Below are positions 16,301 through 26,271 of a stretch of 64,000 nucleotides of DNA, in pieces (positions within the stretch are counted from its first letter, which is position 1; the number at the start of each line of letters is the position of its first letter). The stretch spans positions 53,116-117,115 of the forward strand of contig NZ_FOFO01000005.1 in NCBI RefSeq assembly GCF_900110965.1. Direction: 5' to 3'. The DNA comes from Ectothiorhodospira magna (GTDB lineage Bacteria; Pseudomonadota; Gammaproteobacteria; Ectothiorhodospirales; Ectothiorhodospiraceae). The notes under the pieces were generated by a model, which saw only the letters and a list, made by a program, of their open reading frames with translations, did not search any database and was not told the origin of the DNA. Position numbers and translations under genes: made by a program.

Positions 16301-17045
16301 CCGAGCCGGCCAGCCCGCACAGTGCCCCGGCGCGGGATTCGATCCAGGTTTGGACATCCTTCATGATGGCCTCGGGCTTTCTGCCCTCGGTGGGGATGGG
16401 CGGTCCGATCTCCACCTGGATGGTCCCTGGATATTTGATGAAGCTGTTGCGGGGCCAGAACAGCCCCGCATTATGGGCCACCGGGATCACCGGCCGACCA
16501 CTGCGGGCCGCCAGCACCGCCCCGCCCACCTTGTAACGGCCCTGATGGCCGGGTGGCGTGCGGGTGCCCTCGGGAAACAGGACCACCCACAATCCCCGGT
16601 GAAGCCGATCCAGCCCCTGGGCCACCAACTGATCCATGGCCTTGCGACCGGCGGCCCGGTCCAGGACGATGGGTTCCAGCATGCCGATGGCCCAGCCGAA
16701 GAAGGGGATGCGCATCAACTCCTGCTTGAGTACCCACACCTGGGGCGGAATGAACTGCTGCAGGGCCAGGGTCTCCCAGGCCGACTGATGCTTGCACATC
16801 AGTACCCGGGCCTCACCGCCCAGATGCTCGGTGCCGGTCACGGTGTAACGCAGCCCGCAGGTCAGTGTCAGCCACCACAGGTTGAAGCGGGTCCACTGGG
16901 ACAGCACCCGGAAACGACCGTGCCATTTCAGCGGCAGCAGCAGAGGGCTCAAAAGGGCGAACAGCACCGTGGACAGGGCCAGCCCGGTCCAGAACAGGCT
17001 CGCCCGCAAATACAGTACAGGTGTTGGCGGGACAGGTTCAGGCAT
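16278..17045 (-). CDS. plsC: 1-acyl-sn-glycerol-3-phosphate acyltransferase
   Basis: PlsC makes phosphatidic acid from lysophosphatidic acid. The 255-residue membrane protein has an N-terminal membrane segment, the acyltransferase box CKHQSAWETL (HX4E rather than the commoner HX4D), and VVLFPEGTRTPPG. It overlaps gmhB by eight bases. The gene order glyQ-glyS-gmhB-plsC is common in gammaproteobacteria. Confidence 0.93.
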   Translation of the reverse strand: MPEPVPPTPVLYLRASLFWTGLALSTVLFALLSPLLLPLKWHGRFRVLSQWTRFNLWWLTLTCGLRYTVTGTEHLGGEARVLMCKHQSAWETLALQQFIPPQVWVLKQELMRIPFFGWAIGMLEPIVLDRAAGRKAMDQLVAQGLDRLHRGLWVVLFPEGTRTPPGHQGRYKVGGAVLAARSGRPVIPVAHNAGLFWPRNSFIKYPGTIQVEIGPPIPTEGRKPEAIMKDVQTWIESRAGALCGLAGSDVEQSRV

Positions 17046-17592
17046 GACGTTGATCCCATTGGGTCAGCAGATATTCCACCACCTCGGCCAGATCCGCAAA
17101 CACCGGCGTGCCCGCCGGCACCCGCCCCTCATCCAGCGCCTTGAGCCCATTGCCCGTCCGCACCAGCATCGGGGTACAACCGGCGGCGGCGGCGGCCTGG
17201 AGATCGCGCGGAGAATCGCCCACGGCAGGAACCCCGGCCAAGGGCACGCTGAATGCCCGGCCGATCCGTTCGAACAGACCCGGCAGGGGCTTGCGGCAGT
17301 CACAACCCTCGTCCGGACCGTGGGGACAGTAAAAGATCCCGTCGATGCGCCCTCCCAGGGGCACCAGTGCCGCTTCCATGCGCCGGTGGATGGCCCGCAG
17401 GGTGGGCAGATCGAACAGCCCCCGGGCCAGGCCCGACTGGTTGGTGGCCACCGCCACGCACCAGCCGGCCCGGTTCAGACGGGCGATGGCCTCCAGGCTT
17501 CCGGGCAACGGCACCCATTCCGCCGGTGACTTGATGTAGTCGGGGGAGTCCCGGTTGATGACCCCGTCCCGGTCCAGGATGACCAGCTTCAC
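17038..17592 (-). CDS. gmhB: D-glycero-beta-D-manno-heptose 1,7-bisphosphate 7-phosphatase
   Basis: GmhB removes the 7-phosphate in the ADP-heptose pathway for LPS core. The 184-residue HAD phosphatase has LDRDGVINRDS, ATNQSGLARG and the zinc-binding CPHGPDEGCDCRKP insert specific to GmhB, plus VGDSPRDL. The start is a GTG whose first four bases overlap the glyS stop (GTGA). Confidence 0.95.
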   Translation of the reverse strand: MKLVILDRDGVINRDSPDYIKSPAEWVPLPGSLEAIARLNRAGWCVAVATNQSGLARGLFDLPTLRAIHRRMEAALVPLGGRIDGIFYCPHGPDEGCDCRKPLPGLFERIGRAFSVPLAGVPAVGDSPRDLQAAAAAGCTPMLVRTGNGLKALDEGRVPAGTPVFADLAEVVEYLLTQWDQRHA

Positions 17593-19661
17593 GGCAGCCG
17601 GGACAGGTCCGCCACCCGCAGGAACAGCCCCGCCAGACGATTGAGCAGCGCCAGCCGGTTATCCCGCAGGGCCGGATCCTCGGCCATCACCATCACCTGA
17701 TCGAAGAAGGCGTCCACGGGACCGCGCAGGGCCGCCAGTCGGGTCAGGCCCTCGGTGTACTCGCCCGCGTCCAGATGGGCAGCCACCGCCTCCCGTAACC
17801 CCTCTAGGTGGCGATGCAGATCCTGCTCCGCCGACTCCGCCAGCAGGCGGGTGTCCACCCGGTCGGGCAGGCCGCCCTCCACCTTGCGCAGGATGTTGTG
17901 AATGCGCTTGTGCGCCGCCGCCAGGGCCTCGGCTTCCGGCAGTCCCAGGAAATGCTCCACCGCCCGCACCCGGCGGTCGAAATCCAGGGGACGGGTGGGC
18001 CGCACCGCCAGCACCGCCTCGAACACCTCGGGGCGGATACCCCGGTCCAGGTAATAGGCCCGCAGGCGCTCCATCACGTACTCCAGCACCTGGGGCACGG
18101 CCGGGACGGCGGGCACCCGGCCCTCGTAGCCTTCCGCGCTCTGTTGCAGCAGGGTCTCCAGATCCAGGGGAAGCTCCAGTTCCACCAGGATGCGCAGCAC
18201 CCCCAGGGCGGCCCGGCGCAGACCGAAGGGGTCCTTGGCGCCGGTGGGCTTCTGGCCGATGGCGAAGATCCCCACCAGGGTATCCAGACGGTCCGCCAGG
18301 GCCAGCACCCGACCCACCGGATTGGCTGGCAGGGCATCCCCCGCGTGGCGGGGCAGATACTGTTGTTCCAGGGCCGCGGCCACCGCCTCCGGCTCACCGT
18401 CATGGGCGGCGTAGTAGCGCCCCATGGTGCCCTGCAGCTCGGTGAACTCGAACACCATCTGGGTCTGCAGGTCGCACTTGCTCAGCAGGGCGGCCCGGCG
18501 GGCCTGATCGGGATCGGCCCCCATGTCCCGGGCCAGCAACCCCGCCAGACGCACCACCCGCAGGGTCTTGTCGTGCAGGCTGCCCAGCTTGTGCTGGAAC
18601 ACCACCGTCTTGAGGGCCTCCAGATGGCTCTCCAGGGGACGGCGGCGATCCTGGTTCCAGAAGAATTCCGCGTCGGCAAAGCGGGGCCGGATCACCCGTT
18701 CGTTGCCCTCTCGCACCCGATCCGGCGCCCGGGAGTCCACGTTGCTGATGGTGATGAAGTGGGGCATCAGGCGCCCGTCCCCGTCCACCACCGGGAAGTA
18801 TTTCTGGTTGTCCTGCATGGTGGAGATCAGCGCCTCCTGGGGCACTTCCAGGAAGCGGGCCTCGAAGTGGCCCACCACCGCCACCGGCCATTCCACCAGG
18901 GCGGTCACCTCGTCCAGCAGATCCGCCTCGATCACCGCCCGACCGCCCAGCTCGGCGGCGGCGGCCTCCACCTGGCCGCGAATGGCGGCGCGACGGGCCT
19001 CAAAATCCACCTTCACCCAGCCCTGGGTCTCCAGCAGCGGGGCATATTCGGACGGCGCGGACAGGGCCAGGGTCGCGGGGTGATGGAAGCGATGCCCCCG
19101 GGTCTCGCGCCCTGCCGGGATGCCCAGGATGGGGGCCTGGATGACCTCGGCACCCAGCAACATCACCACCCAGTGCACCGGACGCACGAATTCTGCATCA
19201 CCATCCCCCCAGCGCATGCGCTTGGGAATGGGCAGGGCCGCCAAAGCGGCCTCGACAATGGCGGGCACCAGGGCGGCGGTGTCACGCCCCGGCTCCAGGT
19301 GACGGTGCACCAGCCAGGCGCCCTTGTCCGTTTCCAGACGCGCCAGGTCGGTCACCGCCACGCCGCGGGAGGCGGCAAACCCCTGGGCGGCACGGGTGGG
19401 GTTGCCCTGGGCATCGAAGGCGGCGGCCAGGGCCGGCCCCCGGCGCTCCATGGCCTGATCCGCCTGGCGCGGCGGCAGGCCCCTGACCCATACCGCCAGG
19501 CGGCGGGGCGCGGCATAGGCCACGTGGTCAACGGGGTCAAGGCCGGCATCCGCCAGCCCCTTGACGACACCGTCCGCAAAGGCATCCCGCAGCCCCTTGA
19601 GGGCCTTGGGCGGCAGCTCTTCGGTGCCGATCTCGATCAGAAGATCCTGTATTTCGCTCAT
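17589..19661 (-). CDS. glyS: Glycine-tRNA ligase beta subunit
   Basis: This is the beta chain of the alpha2-beta2 glycyl-tRNA synthetase. The 690-residue protein starts MSEIQDLLIEIGTEELPPKA and contains the HD-like and tRNA-binding C-terminal DALR-type region. Length is normal (E. coli 689). It lies 20 bases downstream of glyQ. Confidence 0.97.
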   Translation of the reverse strand: MSEIQDLLIEIGTEELPPKALKGLRDAFADGVVKGLADAGLDPVDHVAYAAPRRLAVWVRGLPPRQADQAMERRGPALAAAFDAQGNPTRAAQGFAASRGVAVTDLARLETDKGAWLVHRHLEPGRDTAALVPAIVEAALAALPIPKRMRWGDGDAEFVRPVHWVVMLLGAEVIQAPILGIPAGRETRGHRFHHPATLALSAPSEYAPLLETQGWVKVDFEARRAAIRGQVEAAAAELGGRAVIEADLLDEVTALVEWPVAVVGHFEARFLEVPQEALISTMQDNQKYFPVVDGDGRLMPHFITISNVDSRAPDRVREGNERVIRPRFADAEFFWNQDRRRPLESHLEALKTVVFQHKLGSLHDKTLRVVRLAGLLARDMGADPDQARRAALLSKCDLQTQMVFEFTELQGTMGRYYAAHDGEPEAVAAALEQQYLPRHAGDALPANPVGRVLALADRLDTLVGIFAIGQKPTGAKDPFGLRRAALGVLRILVELELPLDLETLLQQSAEGYEGRVPAVPAVPQVLEYVMERLRAYYLDRGIRPEVFEAVLAVRPTRPLDFDRRVRAVEHFLGLPEAEALAAAHKRIHNILRKVEGGLPDRVDTRLLAESAEQDLHRHLEGLREAVAAHLDAGEYTEGLTRLAALRGPVDAFFDQVMVMAEDPALRDNRLALLNRLAGLFLRVADLSRLP

Positions 19662-19681
19662 GATGTTGATCCAGTCCCAGG

Positions 19682-20602
19682 TCAGGTGCGTTCGGCCTTG
19701 GCCGCGTCGGGGAGCATGGGGAAACCCAGCTGTTCACGGGCGGCGTAGTAGGCCTCGGCGACGGCGCGGGCCAGTTCACGCACCCGCAGGATGTAGCGCT
19801 GCCGCTCGGTGACGGAGATGGCGCGCCGGGCATCCAGCAGGTTGAAGGTATGGGAAGCCTTGAGCATCTGCTCGTAGGCCGGCAGGGGCAGGCCCTGGGC
19901 GATGAGGTACTTGCTCTGTTGCTCGCAGGTCTCGAACCAGCCGAACAGGGAAGCCACATCGGCATGCTCGAAATTGTAGGTGGACTGTTCCACCTCGTTC
20001 TGGTGGTAGACGTCACCGTAGGTGACCACACCCTGGGGACCCCGGGTCCAGACCAGGTCGTAGACACTCTCCACCCCCTGCAGGTACATGGCGATGCGCT
20101 CCAGACCGTAGGTGATCTCGCCGCTTACCGGCCGGCAGTCCAGGCCGCCCACCTGCTGGAAATAGGTGAACTGGGTCACCTCCATGCCGTTGAGCCAGAC
20201 CTCCCAGCCCAGGCCCCAGGCGCCCAGGGTGGGGGATTCCCAGTTGTCTTCCACAAAACGGATGTCATGGATCAGGGGGTCAATGCCCAGGACCTGCAGG
20301 GAACCCAGATAAAGTTGCTGGATGTCCGGCGGCGAAGGCTTGAGCAGCACCTGATACTGATAATAGTGCTGCAACCGGTTGGGGTTTTCCCCGTAGCGGC
20401 CATCGGTGGGACGGCGGGAGGGCTGCACATAGGCGGTGCGCCAGGGTTCCGGGCCAATGGCCCGCAGGAAGGTGGCACAATGGAAGGTACCCGCTCCCAT
20501 TTCCATGTCGTAGGGCTGGAGCAGCACGCAACCGTGGCCCGCCCAGTAGTCCTGCAGGGCCAGGATGAGGCCCTGGAAGGTAGAGACGTCGTGAGAAGAC
20601 AT
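19682..20602 (-). CDS. glyQ: Glycine-tRNA ligase alpha subunit
   Basis: This is the catalytic alpha chain of glycyl-tRNA synthetase. The 306-residue protein starts [20 protein letters not shown] and contains the class II elements [30 protein letters not shown] and [11 protein letters not shown]. The ATG at 20602 matches family length; an in-frame upstream extension to 20779 is rejected. Confidence 0.97.
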   Translation of the reverse strand: MSSHDVSTFQGLILALQDYWAGHGCVLLQPYDMEMGAGTFHCATFLRAIGPEPWRTAYVQPSRRPTDGRYGENPNRLQHYYQYQVLLKPSPPDIQQLYLGSLQVLGIDPLIHDIRFVEDNWESPTLGAWGLGWEVWLNGMEVTQFTYFQQVGGLDCRPVSGEITYGLERIAMYLQGVESVYDLVWTRGPQGVVTYGDVYHQNEVEQSTYNFEHADVASLFGWFETCEQQSKYLIAQGLPLPAYEQMLKASHTFNLLDARRAISVTERQRYILRVRELARAVAEAYYAAREQLGFPMLPDAAKAERT

Positions 20603-20818
20603 GAGGATCGACCCGAGTGATTCGTGGATGGCGCGACCCCGAGCATGGGTCGTGCAAAGCCTGACAGTATAACGGCGGCCGGTGGCGGGCGCCCAGTCCC
20701 CCGGATGACTGCCCCATCTCCAGAGGATGGGGGGGGAAGTGGGCATGCTGGTGGATTTGGGCTTACAATGGCGCCCCACGAAACCGCGCCCACCCGGGCC
20801 AAGATCAACGAGGCCCTC

Positions 20819-21970
20819 ATGTCAGCCGGGCTCCCCAGCGAACAGCGTTATCAGGCCATGCGCCGTGTCACCCTGGTGGGTGCCATGACCAACCTGACCC
20901 TGGCAACGGCGCAGATCATCGGCGGCTGGTTCAGTCATTCCCAGGCCCTGATCGCCGACGGGGTGCATACCCTCTCCGACCTGGCCAGCGATTTCATGGT
21001 GCTGTTTGCCGCCCGCAAGGCCAACGAGGCAGCCGATGCCAACCATCCCTATGGTCATGGGCGCATCGAAACCCTGGCCACCGTGGTTGTGGGTCTGGTA
21101 CTCGCCGGTGTGGCCGTGGGCATCATGGCCGATGCCGCCCGACGCCTGCTCAACCCGGAAGAACTTCTCAGCCCCACTCCCCTGGCCCTGATCCTGGCGG
21201 CGGTGGCCATCGTTGGCAAGGAGGCCCTCTACCACTACACCATGCGGGTGGCGAAAAAGGTTCGCTCCCGGATGCTGGAGGCCAATGCCTGGCACCACCG
21301 CTCCGATGTGGTCTCCTCGGTGGTGGTGCTGGCAGGGGTGGGGGCCACCCTGGCCGGCCTGCCCTTCATGGACGCCGTGGCAGCCATCCTGGTGGCCCTG
21401 CTCATCGGCCACATGGGCGTCAAACTGATCTGGAACAGCGCTCAGGAACTGATCGACACCGGAGTGGAAACAGAAGAACAGGAACGGATGCTGGAGGCGG
21501 TACGCCGACTGGACGGCATTTTGGGGGTTCATGGTCTGCGCACCCGGCGCATGGCGGGCACCCTGCTGGCAGATGTCCATGTGCAGGTCGCGCCCTGCAT
21601 CAGCGTCTCCGAAGGCCATCACATCGCCGATGCTGTCTGCGTGGCCATGCACGGGGTTCAGGACGAACTGGGGGATATCCTGGTCCATATCGATCCGGAG
21701 GATGACCAGCAGGGCGCCCCCAGCAGCCATCTGCCCAACCGCACCGAAATACTCCAACGCCTGCATACACAGTGGCATGACGTCCCCCCATCCCGGTATG
21801 TGGACCCGGTGGTGATCCATTATCTGCGGGGACAGGTGCATCTGGAGTTGCAGTTACCTCTACAGGCCTTTGCCAGCCTGGCAGAGGCCGAAGCCGCTGC
21901 CCAACAACTGGTGGCAGCAAGCCTGAGAGCGGAGGATGTGGGTCAGGTGCAGGTTCTGTTCCGATATTGA
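20819..21970 (+). CDS. Cation diffusion facilitator family transporter (FieF/MamM-like)
   Basis: This divalent-metal/proton antiporter of the inner membrane has about six membrane segments and a cytoplasmic C-terminal domain. Metal-site motifs are [16 protein letters not shown] (DxxxD) and [12 protein letters not shown] (HxxxD). Substrate is probably Zn, Fe or Mn. The start is uncertain: ATG 20819 ([11 protein letters not shown]) has a GAGG five bases upstream, whereas ATG 20768 would add 17 residues and overlap a -10-like TACAAT (20764-20769). The last 100 residues extend beyond FieF and are family-typical for longer CDF proteins. It is divergent from glyQ. Confidence 0.9.
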   Translation: MSAGLPSEQRYQAMRRVTLVGAMTNLTLATAQIIGGWFSHSQALIADGVHTLSDLASDFMVLFAARKANEAADANHPYGHGRIETLATVVVGLVLAGVAVGIMADAARRLLNPEELLSPTPLALILAAVAIVGKEALYHYTMRVAKKVRSRMLEANAWHHRSDVVSSVVVLAGVGATLAGLPFMDAVAAILVALLIGHMGVKLIWNSAQELIDTGVETEEQERMLEAVRRLDGILGVHGLRTRRMAGTLLADVHVQVAPCISVSEGHHIADAVCVAMHGVQDELGDILVHIDPEDDQQGAPSSHLPNRTEILQRLHTQWHDVPPSRYVDPVVIHYLRGQVHLELQLPLQAFASLAEAEAAAQQLVAASLRAEDVGQVQVLFRY

Positions 21971-21986
21971 CCCCTGGATAGGGATA

Positions 21987-22009
21987 TTTTGCCCTTTTTT
22001 AGGGCAAAA
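21987..22009 (+). terminator. Inverted-repeat terminator after the CDF gene
   Basis: TTTTGCCC and GGGCAAAA form an eight-pair stem around a TTTTTTA loop, 16 bases after the stop codon. The A/T-rich stem ends would work in both directions. Confidence 0.7.
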
Positions 22010-22020
22010 CCAATAAAAAC

Positions 22021-22035
22021 GCACTAAGATTGTGC
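22021..22035 (+). promoter_or_regulatory. NtrC-type enhancer site upstream of glnA
   Basis: GCACTAAGATTGTGC matches the NtrC core GCAC-N7-GTGC. It is centred about 99 bases upstream of the start site predicted from the sigma-54 promoter, close to the usual glnA enhancer distance. It overlaps a 16-base palindrome at 22028-22043. Confidence 0.65.
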
Positions 22036-22100
22036 ATACAATCATCGGATAGGCGCCGCAATTCATCCCCGAAAGGTCTTCACAATCCCATTCAAGACCA

Positions 22101-22115
22101 TGGCACACTTCATGC
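22101..22115 (+). promoter_or_regulatory. Sigma-54 promoter of glnA
   Basis: TGGCACACTTCATGC has GG at -24 and GC at -12 with the exact sigma-54 spacing (TGGCAC-N5-xTGC). Transcription would start near 22127, about 72 bases before the glnA start. Confidence 0.8.
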
Positions 22116-22198
22116 TTGCCATGGTTGACTGAATTGAACACCCCCCGTGGGGGGCCGTTTCAACAGGCCGCTCTCATTACAAGCCCGGAGGAGTACCC

Positions 22199-23608
22199 AT
22201 GTCAGCAGTAGACGTTCTGAATATGATCAAGGAAAACGGCGTCAAGTTCGTCGATTTCCGCTTTGTGGACAGCCGCGGCAAGGAACAGCATGTGACCGTG
22301 CCCGCCCACACCGTCGATGAGGACGTGCTGGAAGGCGGCAAGATGTTCGACGGCTCCTCCATCGCTGGCTGGAAGGGCATCAACGAATCCGACATGATCC
22401 TCATGCCCGATGTGGGCACCGCCGTCATGGACCCCTTCTTTGACGAGCCCACCCTGAACCTGCGCTGTGACGTGGTGGAACCGGCCACCATGCAGGGCTA
22501 TGACCGTTGCCCCCGCTCCCTGGCCAAGCGCGCCGAGGCCTATCTGGCCAGTACCGGCATCGCCGACACCTGCCTGTGGGGTCCGGAAAACGAATTCTTC
22601 GTCTTTGACGACATCAAGTGGGGCAACTCCATCCAGGGCGCCTTCTTCAAGATTGACTCCGACGAGGCCTGCTGGAACTCGGAAAAAGTGTTCGAGGACG
22701 GCAACATCGGCCACCGCCCCTCGGTGAAGGGCGGCTACTTCCCGGTCCCCCCGGTGGACAGCCTGCAGGATTTGCGTTCCGCCATGTGTCTGGTGCTGGA
22801 GGAAATGGGCCTCAAGACCGAAGTGCACCACCATGAAGTGGCCACCGCCGGCCAGTGCGAAATCGGCGTCGGCGCCGACACCCTGACCCGCAAGGCCGAC
22901 GAGGTGCTGATCCTCAAGTACGTGATCCAGAACGTGGCCCACAACTACGGCAAGACCGCCACCTTCATGCCCAAGCCCCTGGTGGGCGACAACGGCAGCG
23001 GCATGCACGTACACCAGTCCCTGTCCAAGGACGGCCAGAACCTGTTTGCCGGCGACAAGTACGGCGGCCTGTCGGAAATGGCACTGTATTACATCGGCGG
23101 CATCATCAAGCATGCCCGCGCCCTGAACGCCTTCACCAACGCCTCCACCAACAGCTACAAGCGCCTGGTGCCCGGCTTCGAAGCCCCGGTGATGCTGGCC
23201 TACTCCGCCCGCAACCGTTCTGCTTCCATCCGGATTCCGTGGGTCTCCAGCCCCAAGGCCCGCCGCATCGAGGTGCGCTTCCCCGACTCCACCGCCAACC
23301 CCTATCTGGCCTTCTCCGCCATGCTGATGGCCGGCCTGGACGGCATCCAGAACAAGATCCATCCCGGCGAGGCCATGGACAAGAACCTGTACGACCTGCC
23401 CCCCGAAGAGGAAAAGCAGATCCCGCAGGTCTGCCATGCTCTGGATCAGGCCCTGGAAGCCCTGGACAAGGATCGGGCCTTCCTCACCGCCGGCGGTGTG
23501 TTCACCGACGACATGATCGATGCCTACATTGATCTGAAGATGGAAGAAGTGACCCGTCTGCGCATGACCACTCACCCGGTGGAGTTCGATCTGTACTACA
23601 GCTTGTAA
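22199..23608 (+). CDS. glnA: Glutamine synthetase type I
   Basis: GlnA converts glutamate and ammonia to glutamine. The 469-residue protein has [33 protein letters not shown], the [10 protein letters not shown] motif, the [14 protein letters not shown] motif, and the adenylylation site NLYDLPPEE, so regulation by GlnE is expected. A GGAGGAG ribosome site precedes the ATG. It is followed by a strong terminator and then ntrBC, the classical arrangement. Confidence 0.98.
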   Translation: MSAVDVLNMIKENGVKFVDFRFVDSRGKEQHVTVPAHTVDEDVLEGGKMFDGSSIAGWKGINESDMILMPDVGTAVMDPFFDEPTLNLRCDVVEPATMQGYDRCPRSLAKRAEAYLASTGIADTCLWGPENEFFVFDDIKWGNSIQGAFFKIDSDEACWNSEKVFEDGNIGHRPSVKGGYFPVPPVDSLQDLRSAMCLVLEEMGLKTEVHHHEVATAGQCEIGVGADTLTRKADEVLILKYVIQNVAHNYGKTATFMPKPLVGDNGSGMHVHQSLSKDGQNLFAGDKYGGLSEMALYYIGGIIKHARALNAFTNASTNSYKRLVPGFEAPVMLAYSARNRSASIRIPWVSSPKARRIEVRFPDSTANPYLAFSAMLMAGLDGIQNKIHPGEAMDKNLYDLPPEEEKQIPQVCHALDQALEALDKDRAFLTAGGVFTDDMIDAYIDLKMEEVTRLRMTTHPVEFDLYYSL

Positions 23609-23641
23609 TTTCGCTGCACATTACACCGCTGAAAAGCACCC

Positions 23642-23669
23642 AAACCCCCGGCAAGCCGGGGGTTTTTTT
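23642..23669 (+). terminator. Intrinsic terminator after glnA
   Basis: CCCCCGGC-AA-GCCGGGGG followed by TTTTTTT is a textbook intrinsic terminator, 33 bases after the glnA stop. Confidence 0.92.
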
Positions 23670-23679
23670 CAGCTTCCTT

Positions 23680-23696
23680 TGCACCATCATGGTGCA
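23680..23696 (+). promoter_or_regulatory. NtrC operator upstream of ntrB
   Basis: TGCACCATCATGGTGCA is a perfect match to TGCACC-N5-GGTGCA. Lying just after the glnA terminator and about 95 bases before ntrB, it would let NtrC control ntrBC transcription, as at E. coli glnLp. Confidence 0.85.
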
Positions 23697-23789
23697 TGCT
23701 ATGCTCCAAAGGTGCCGGTATGGGCGGGTGATTGCGCGATTCCCATGGGCGGCATGACTTTGGTTCATTTTTTGCAGAAGGGAATCCGT

Positions 23790-24857
23790 ATGCCCCTGGA
23801 TCACACCCTGCATCGACAACTGCTGGAGACCCTGACCACCGCCGTCCTGGTGGCGGATGATCGGTTGTGCCTGATTTATATGAATCCCGCCGCAGAAATG
23901 CTGATGGAAATGAGCCTGAACCGGGTTCGGGGGCTGCCGATCTGCGGCCTGTTCCGGGAAGATGAAACCTTCATTGCCAGCCTGCAACAATCCCTTCACA
24001 CCGGACACCCATTCACCGAACGGGAACGGTTGCTGGGGCTGCATTTTGGCCGGGAGGTGACGGTGGACCTGACCGCTTCCCCCATTTCCGAACCGGGACA
24101 GACCAGACAGCTGCTGGTGGAACTGATCCAGGTTGACCGGCAACTGCGCATCACCCGGGAAGAGCAGCTGCTCAATCAGCAGTCCGCCACCCGTGCCCTG
24201 GTCCGGGGACTGGCCCATGAAATCAAAAATCCCCTGGGTGGGCTGCGGGGCGCGGCCCAGCTTCTGGAACGGGAACTGCCGGAACCGGATCTGCGGGAGT
24301 ATACCCGGATCATCATTGGCGAAGCGGACCGCCTGCAAAACCTGGTCAACCGGATGTTGGGGCCCAACAGCCTGCCCCACTGCCGCCCCCTGAACATCCA
24401 TCGGATTCTGGAGCATGTCCGCAGCCTGGTGAGTGTGGAGGCCCCGGAAGCAGTCCGTATCCGTACCGATTACGATCCCAGCATCCCCGAGGTCAATGCC
24501 GATCAGGACATGCTGATCCAGTCGGTGCTCAACATCGTGCGCAACGCGGTTCAGGCCCTCGGTGACAGCGGAGAAATCCGCCTGCGGACCCGGGTCCGAC
24601 GCCAGTACACCATCGGTCAGATCCGCCATAAGCTGGTGGCCCTGATCCAGGTGATCGACGACGGGCCGGGTATTGCCGACGACATCCGCGAGCGCATCTT
24701 CTTTCCCATGGTCTCGGGTCGCGCCGGCGGCACGGGGCTGGGGCTCTCCATCGCCCAGTCCCTGATCAATCAGATGGGCGGCCTGATCGAGTGTACTTCC
24801 CGTCCGGGGCAGACGGTGTTCTCGCTGCTGATCCCCGTGGAGCTGATGGATGACTAG
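23790..24857 (+). CDS. ntrB: Nitrogen regulation sensor histidine kinase NtrB
   Basis: NtrB (GlnL) phosphorylates NtrC under nitrogen limitation and is inhibited by PII. The 355-residue soluble protein has an N-terminal PAS domain (LLETLTTAVLVADDRLCLIY), the phospho-acceptor GLAHEIKNPLGGLRGAAQ, the N-box SVLNIVRNAVQAL, and G-boxes VIDDGPGIADD and GGTGLGLSIAQS. The ATG at 23790 has an AAGGG ribosome site; in-frame upstream codons would run through the NtrC operator. It overlaps ntrC by eight bases. Confidence 0.96.
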   Translation: MPLDHTLHRQLLETLTTAVLVADDRLCLIYMNPAAEMLMEMSLNRVRGLPICGLFREDETFIASLQQSLHTGHPFTERERLLGLHFGREVTVDLTASPISEPGQTRQLLVELIQVDRQLRITREEQLLNQQSATRALVRGLAHEIKNPLGGLRGAAQLLERELPEPDLREYTRIIIGEADRLQNLVNRMLGPNSLPHCRPLNIHRILEHVRSLVSVEAPEAVRIRTDYDPSIPEVNADQDMLIQSVLNIVRNAVQALGDSGEIRLRTRVRRQYTIGQIRHKLVALIQVIDDGPGIADDIRERIFFPMVSGRAGGTGLGLSIAQSLINQMGGLIECTSRPGQTVFSLLIPVELMDD

Positions 24858-26265
24858 ACGTGAACATATCTGGGTCATTGATGACGACCGATCCATCCGC
24901 TGGGTGCTGGAGCGGGCCATGAACAAGGCCGGTATCGAGGTCACCTCCTTCACCTGCGCCGCCGAGGCCCTGGAATGCTTCGAGCATGACGTGCCGGACG
25001 CCCTGGTGACGGACATCCGCATGCCGGGCATGGACGGCCTGGAACTGCTCAGCCGGCTGCAGCGGGAACACCCGGAGCTGCCGGTGATCATCATGACCGC
25101 CCACTCGGACCTGGAAAGTGCAGTCTCGGCATATCAGGGGGGCGCTTTTGAATACCTGCCCAAGCCCTTCGACGTGGACGACGCGGTCTCGCTGGTGAAG
25201 CGGGCCTGCCAGGCCCGGCGGGAGCGGGGCCGGGAGGAACCCTCCGGCAACAGCAAGACCCCGGAGATCATCGGCGAGGCACCAGCCATGCAGGAGGTGT
25301 TCCGCGCCATTGGCCGCCTGTCCCGCTCCAACATCACCGTCCTCATCAACGGCGAATCGGGCACCGGCAAGGAACTGGTGGCCCATGCCCTGCACCGCCA
25401 CAGCCCCCGGGCGCACATGCCCTTCATTGCCCTGAACACCGCCGCCATCCCCAAGGATCTGCTGGAATCGGAACTGTTCGGTCACGAGAAGGGGGCCTTC
25501 ACCGGCGCCCAGAGCGCCCGGCGCGGACGCTTCGAGCAGGCGGATGGCGGCACCCTGTTCCTGGACGAGATCGGCGACATGCCGGCGGAATTGCAGACCC
25601 GGTTGCTGCGGGTATTGGCGGACGGCGAGTTCTACCGGGTCGGCGGGCACATGCCGGTGAAGGTGGAAGTGCGCATCATCGCTGCCACCCATCAGAACCT
25701 GGAAAGCCGGGTCCAGGAGGGCCTGTTCCGGGAAGACCTGTTCCATCGGCTGAACGTGATCCGCATTCACGTCCCGGCCCTGCGGGAACGGCGCCAGGAC
25801 ATCCCCCTGCTGCTGAATCATTTTCTGGGCACTGCGGCGGCGGAACTGAACGTGGAACGCAAGGTGCCGCTGCCGGAGGTGCTGGATTACCTGACCGCCC
25901 TGGACTGGCCCGGTAACGTGCGCCAGCTGGAAAACCTGTGCCGCTGGCTCACGGTGATGGCCTCGGGACGGGAAATCCACGTCAATGATCTGCCGCCAGA
26001 ACTGCACGAACGCTCCGGCAATACCCACGGCGGTGGCTGGGAGGAAGAACTGGCCCACTGGGCCGAGCAGGAACTGGCCCGGGGCAATGCGGCCCTGCTG
26101 GACCGGGCCACCCCCGCCTTTGAGCGCATCATGATCCGGGCGGCGCTGAAAAAGACCGGCGGACGGCGGCAGGATGCCGCCAAACTGCTGGGCTGGGGGC
26201 GCAACACCCTTACCCGCAAGATCAATGAACTGAACATGGACGCCGGTGAGGACCTGGGGGCATAA
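24850..26265 (+). CDS. ntrC: Nitrogen regulation response regulator NtrC (sigma-54 activator)
   Basis: The 471-residue protein has a receiver domain ([10 protein letters not shown]; phospho-Asp in [11 protein letters not shown]), an AAA+ domain with Walker A GESGTGKE, the sigma-54 contact [11 protein letters not shown], and [10 protein letters not shown] Fis-type helix-turn-helix ends the protein ([20 protein letters not shown]). It is complete and would act on the sites noted at 22021, 23680 and 48719. It converges on pyrD with a six-base gap. Confidence 0.98.
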   Translation: MTRREHIWVIDDDRSIRWVLERAMNKAGIEVTSFTCAAEALECFEHDVPDALVTDIRMPGMDGLELLSRLQREHPELPVIIMTAHSDLESAVSAYQGGAFEYLPKPFDVDDAVSLVKRACQARRERGREEPSGNSKTPEIIGEAPAMQEVFRAIGRLSRSNITVLINGESGTGKELVAHALHRHSPRAHMPFIALNTAAIPKDLLESELFGHEKGAFTGAQSARRGRFEQADGGTLFLDEIGDMPAELQTRLLRVLADGEFYRVGGHMPVKVEVRIIAATHQNLESRVQEGLFREDLFHRLNVIRIHVPALRERRQDIPLLLNHFLGTAAAELNVERKVPLPEVLDYLTALDWPGNVRQLENLCRWLTVMASGREIHVNDLPPELHERSGNTHGGGWEEELAHWAEQELARGNAALLDRATPAFERIMIRAALKKTGGRRQDAAKLLGWGRNTLTRKINELNMDAGEDLGA

Positions 26266-26271
26266 AGCCCC

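Noticed and set aside
17808..19748. 646-codon frame on the plus strand across glyS
   Set aside because: It covers the whole glyS coding sequence in antisense, has the same low-complexity composition, and lacks a ribosome site.
22202..23575. Long open frame antisense to glnA (457 codons), and similar ones opposite glyS, ntrC and ahcY
   Set aside because: These are mirror effects of GC-rich codon bias. The translated sequences are rich in His, Gly and Gln with no recognisable domain, and the sense genes are unambiguous.
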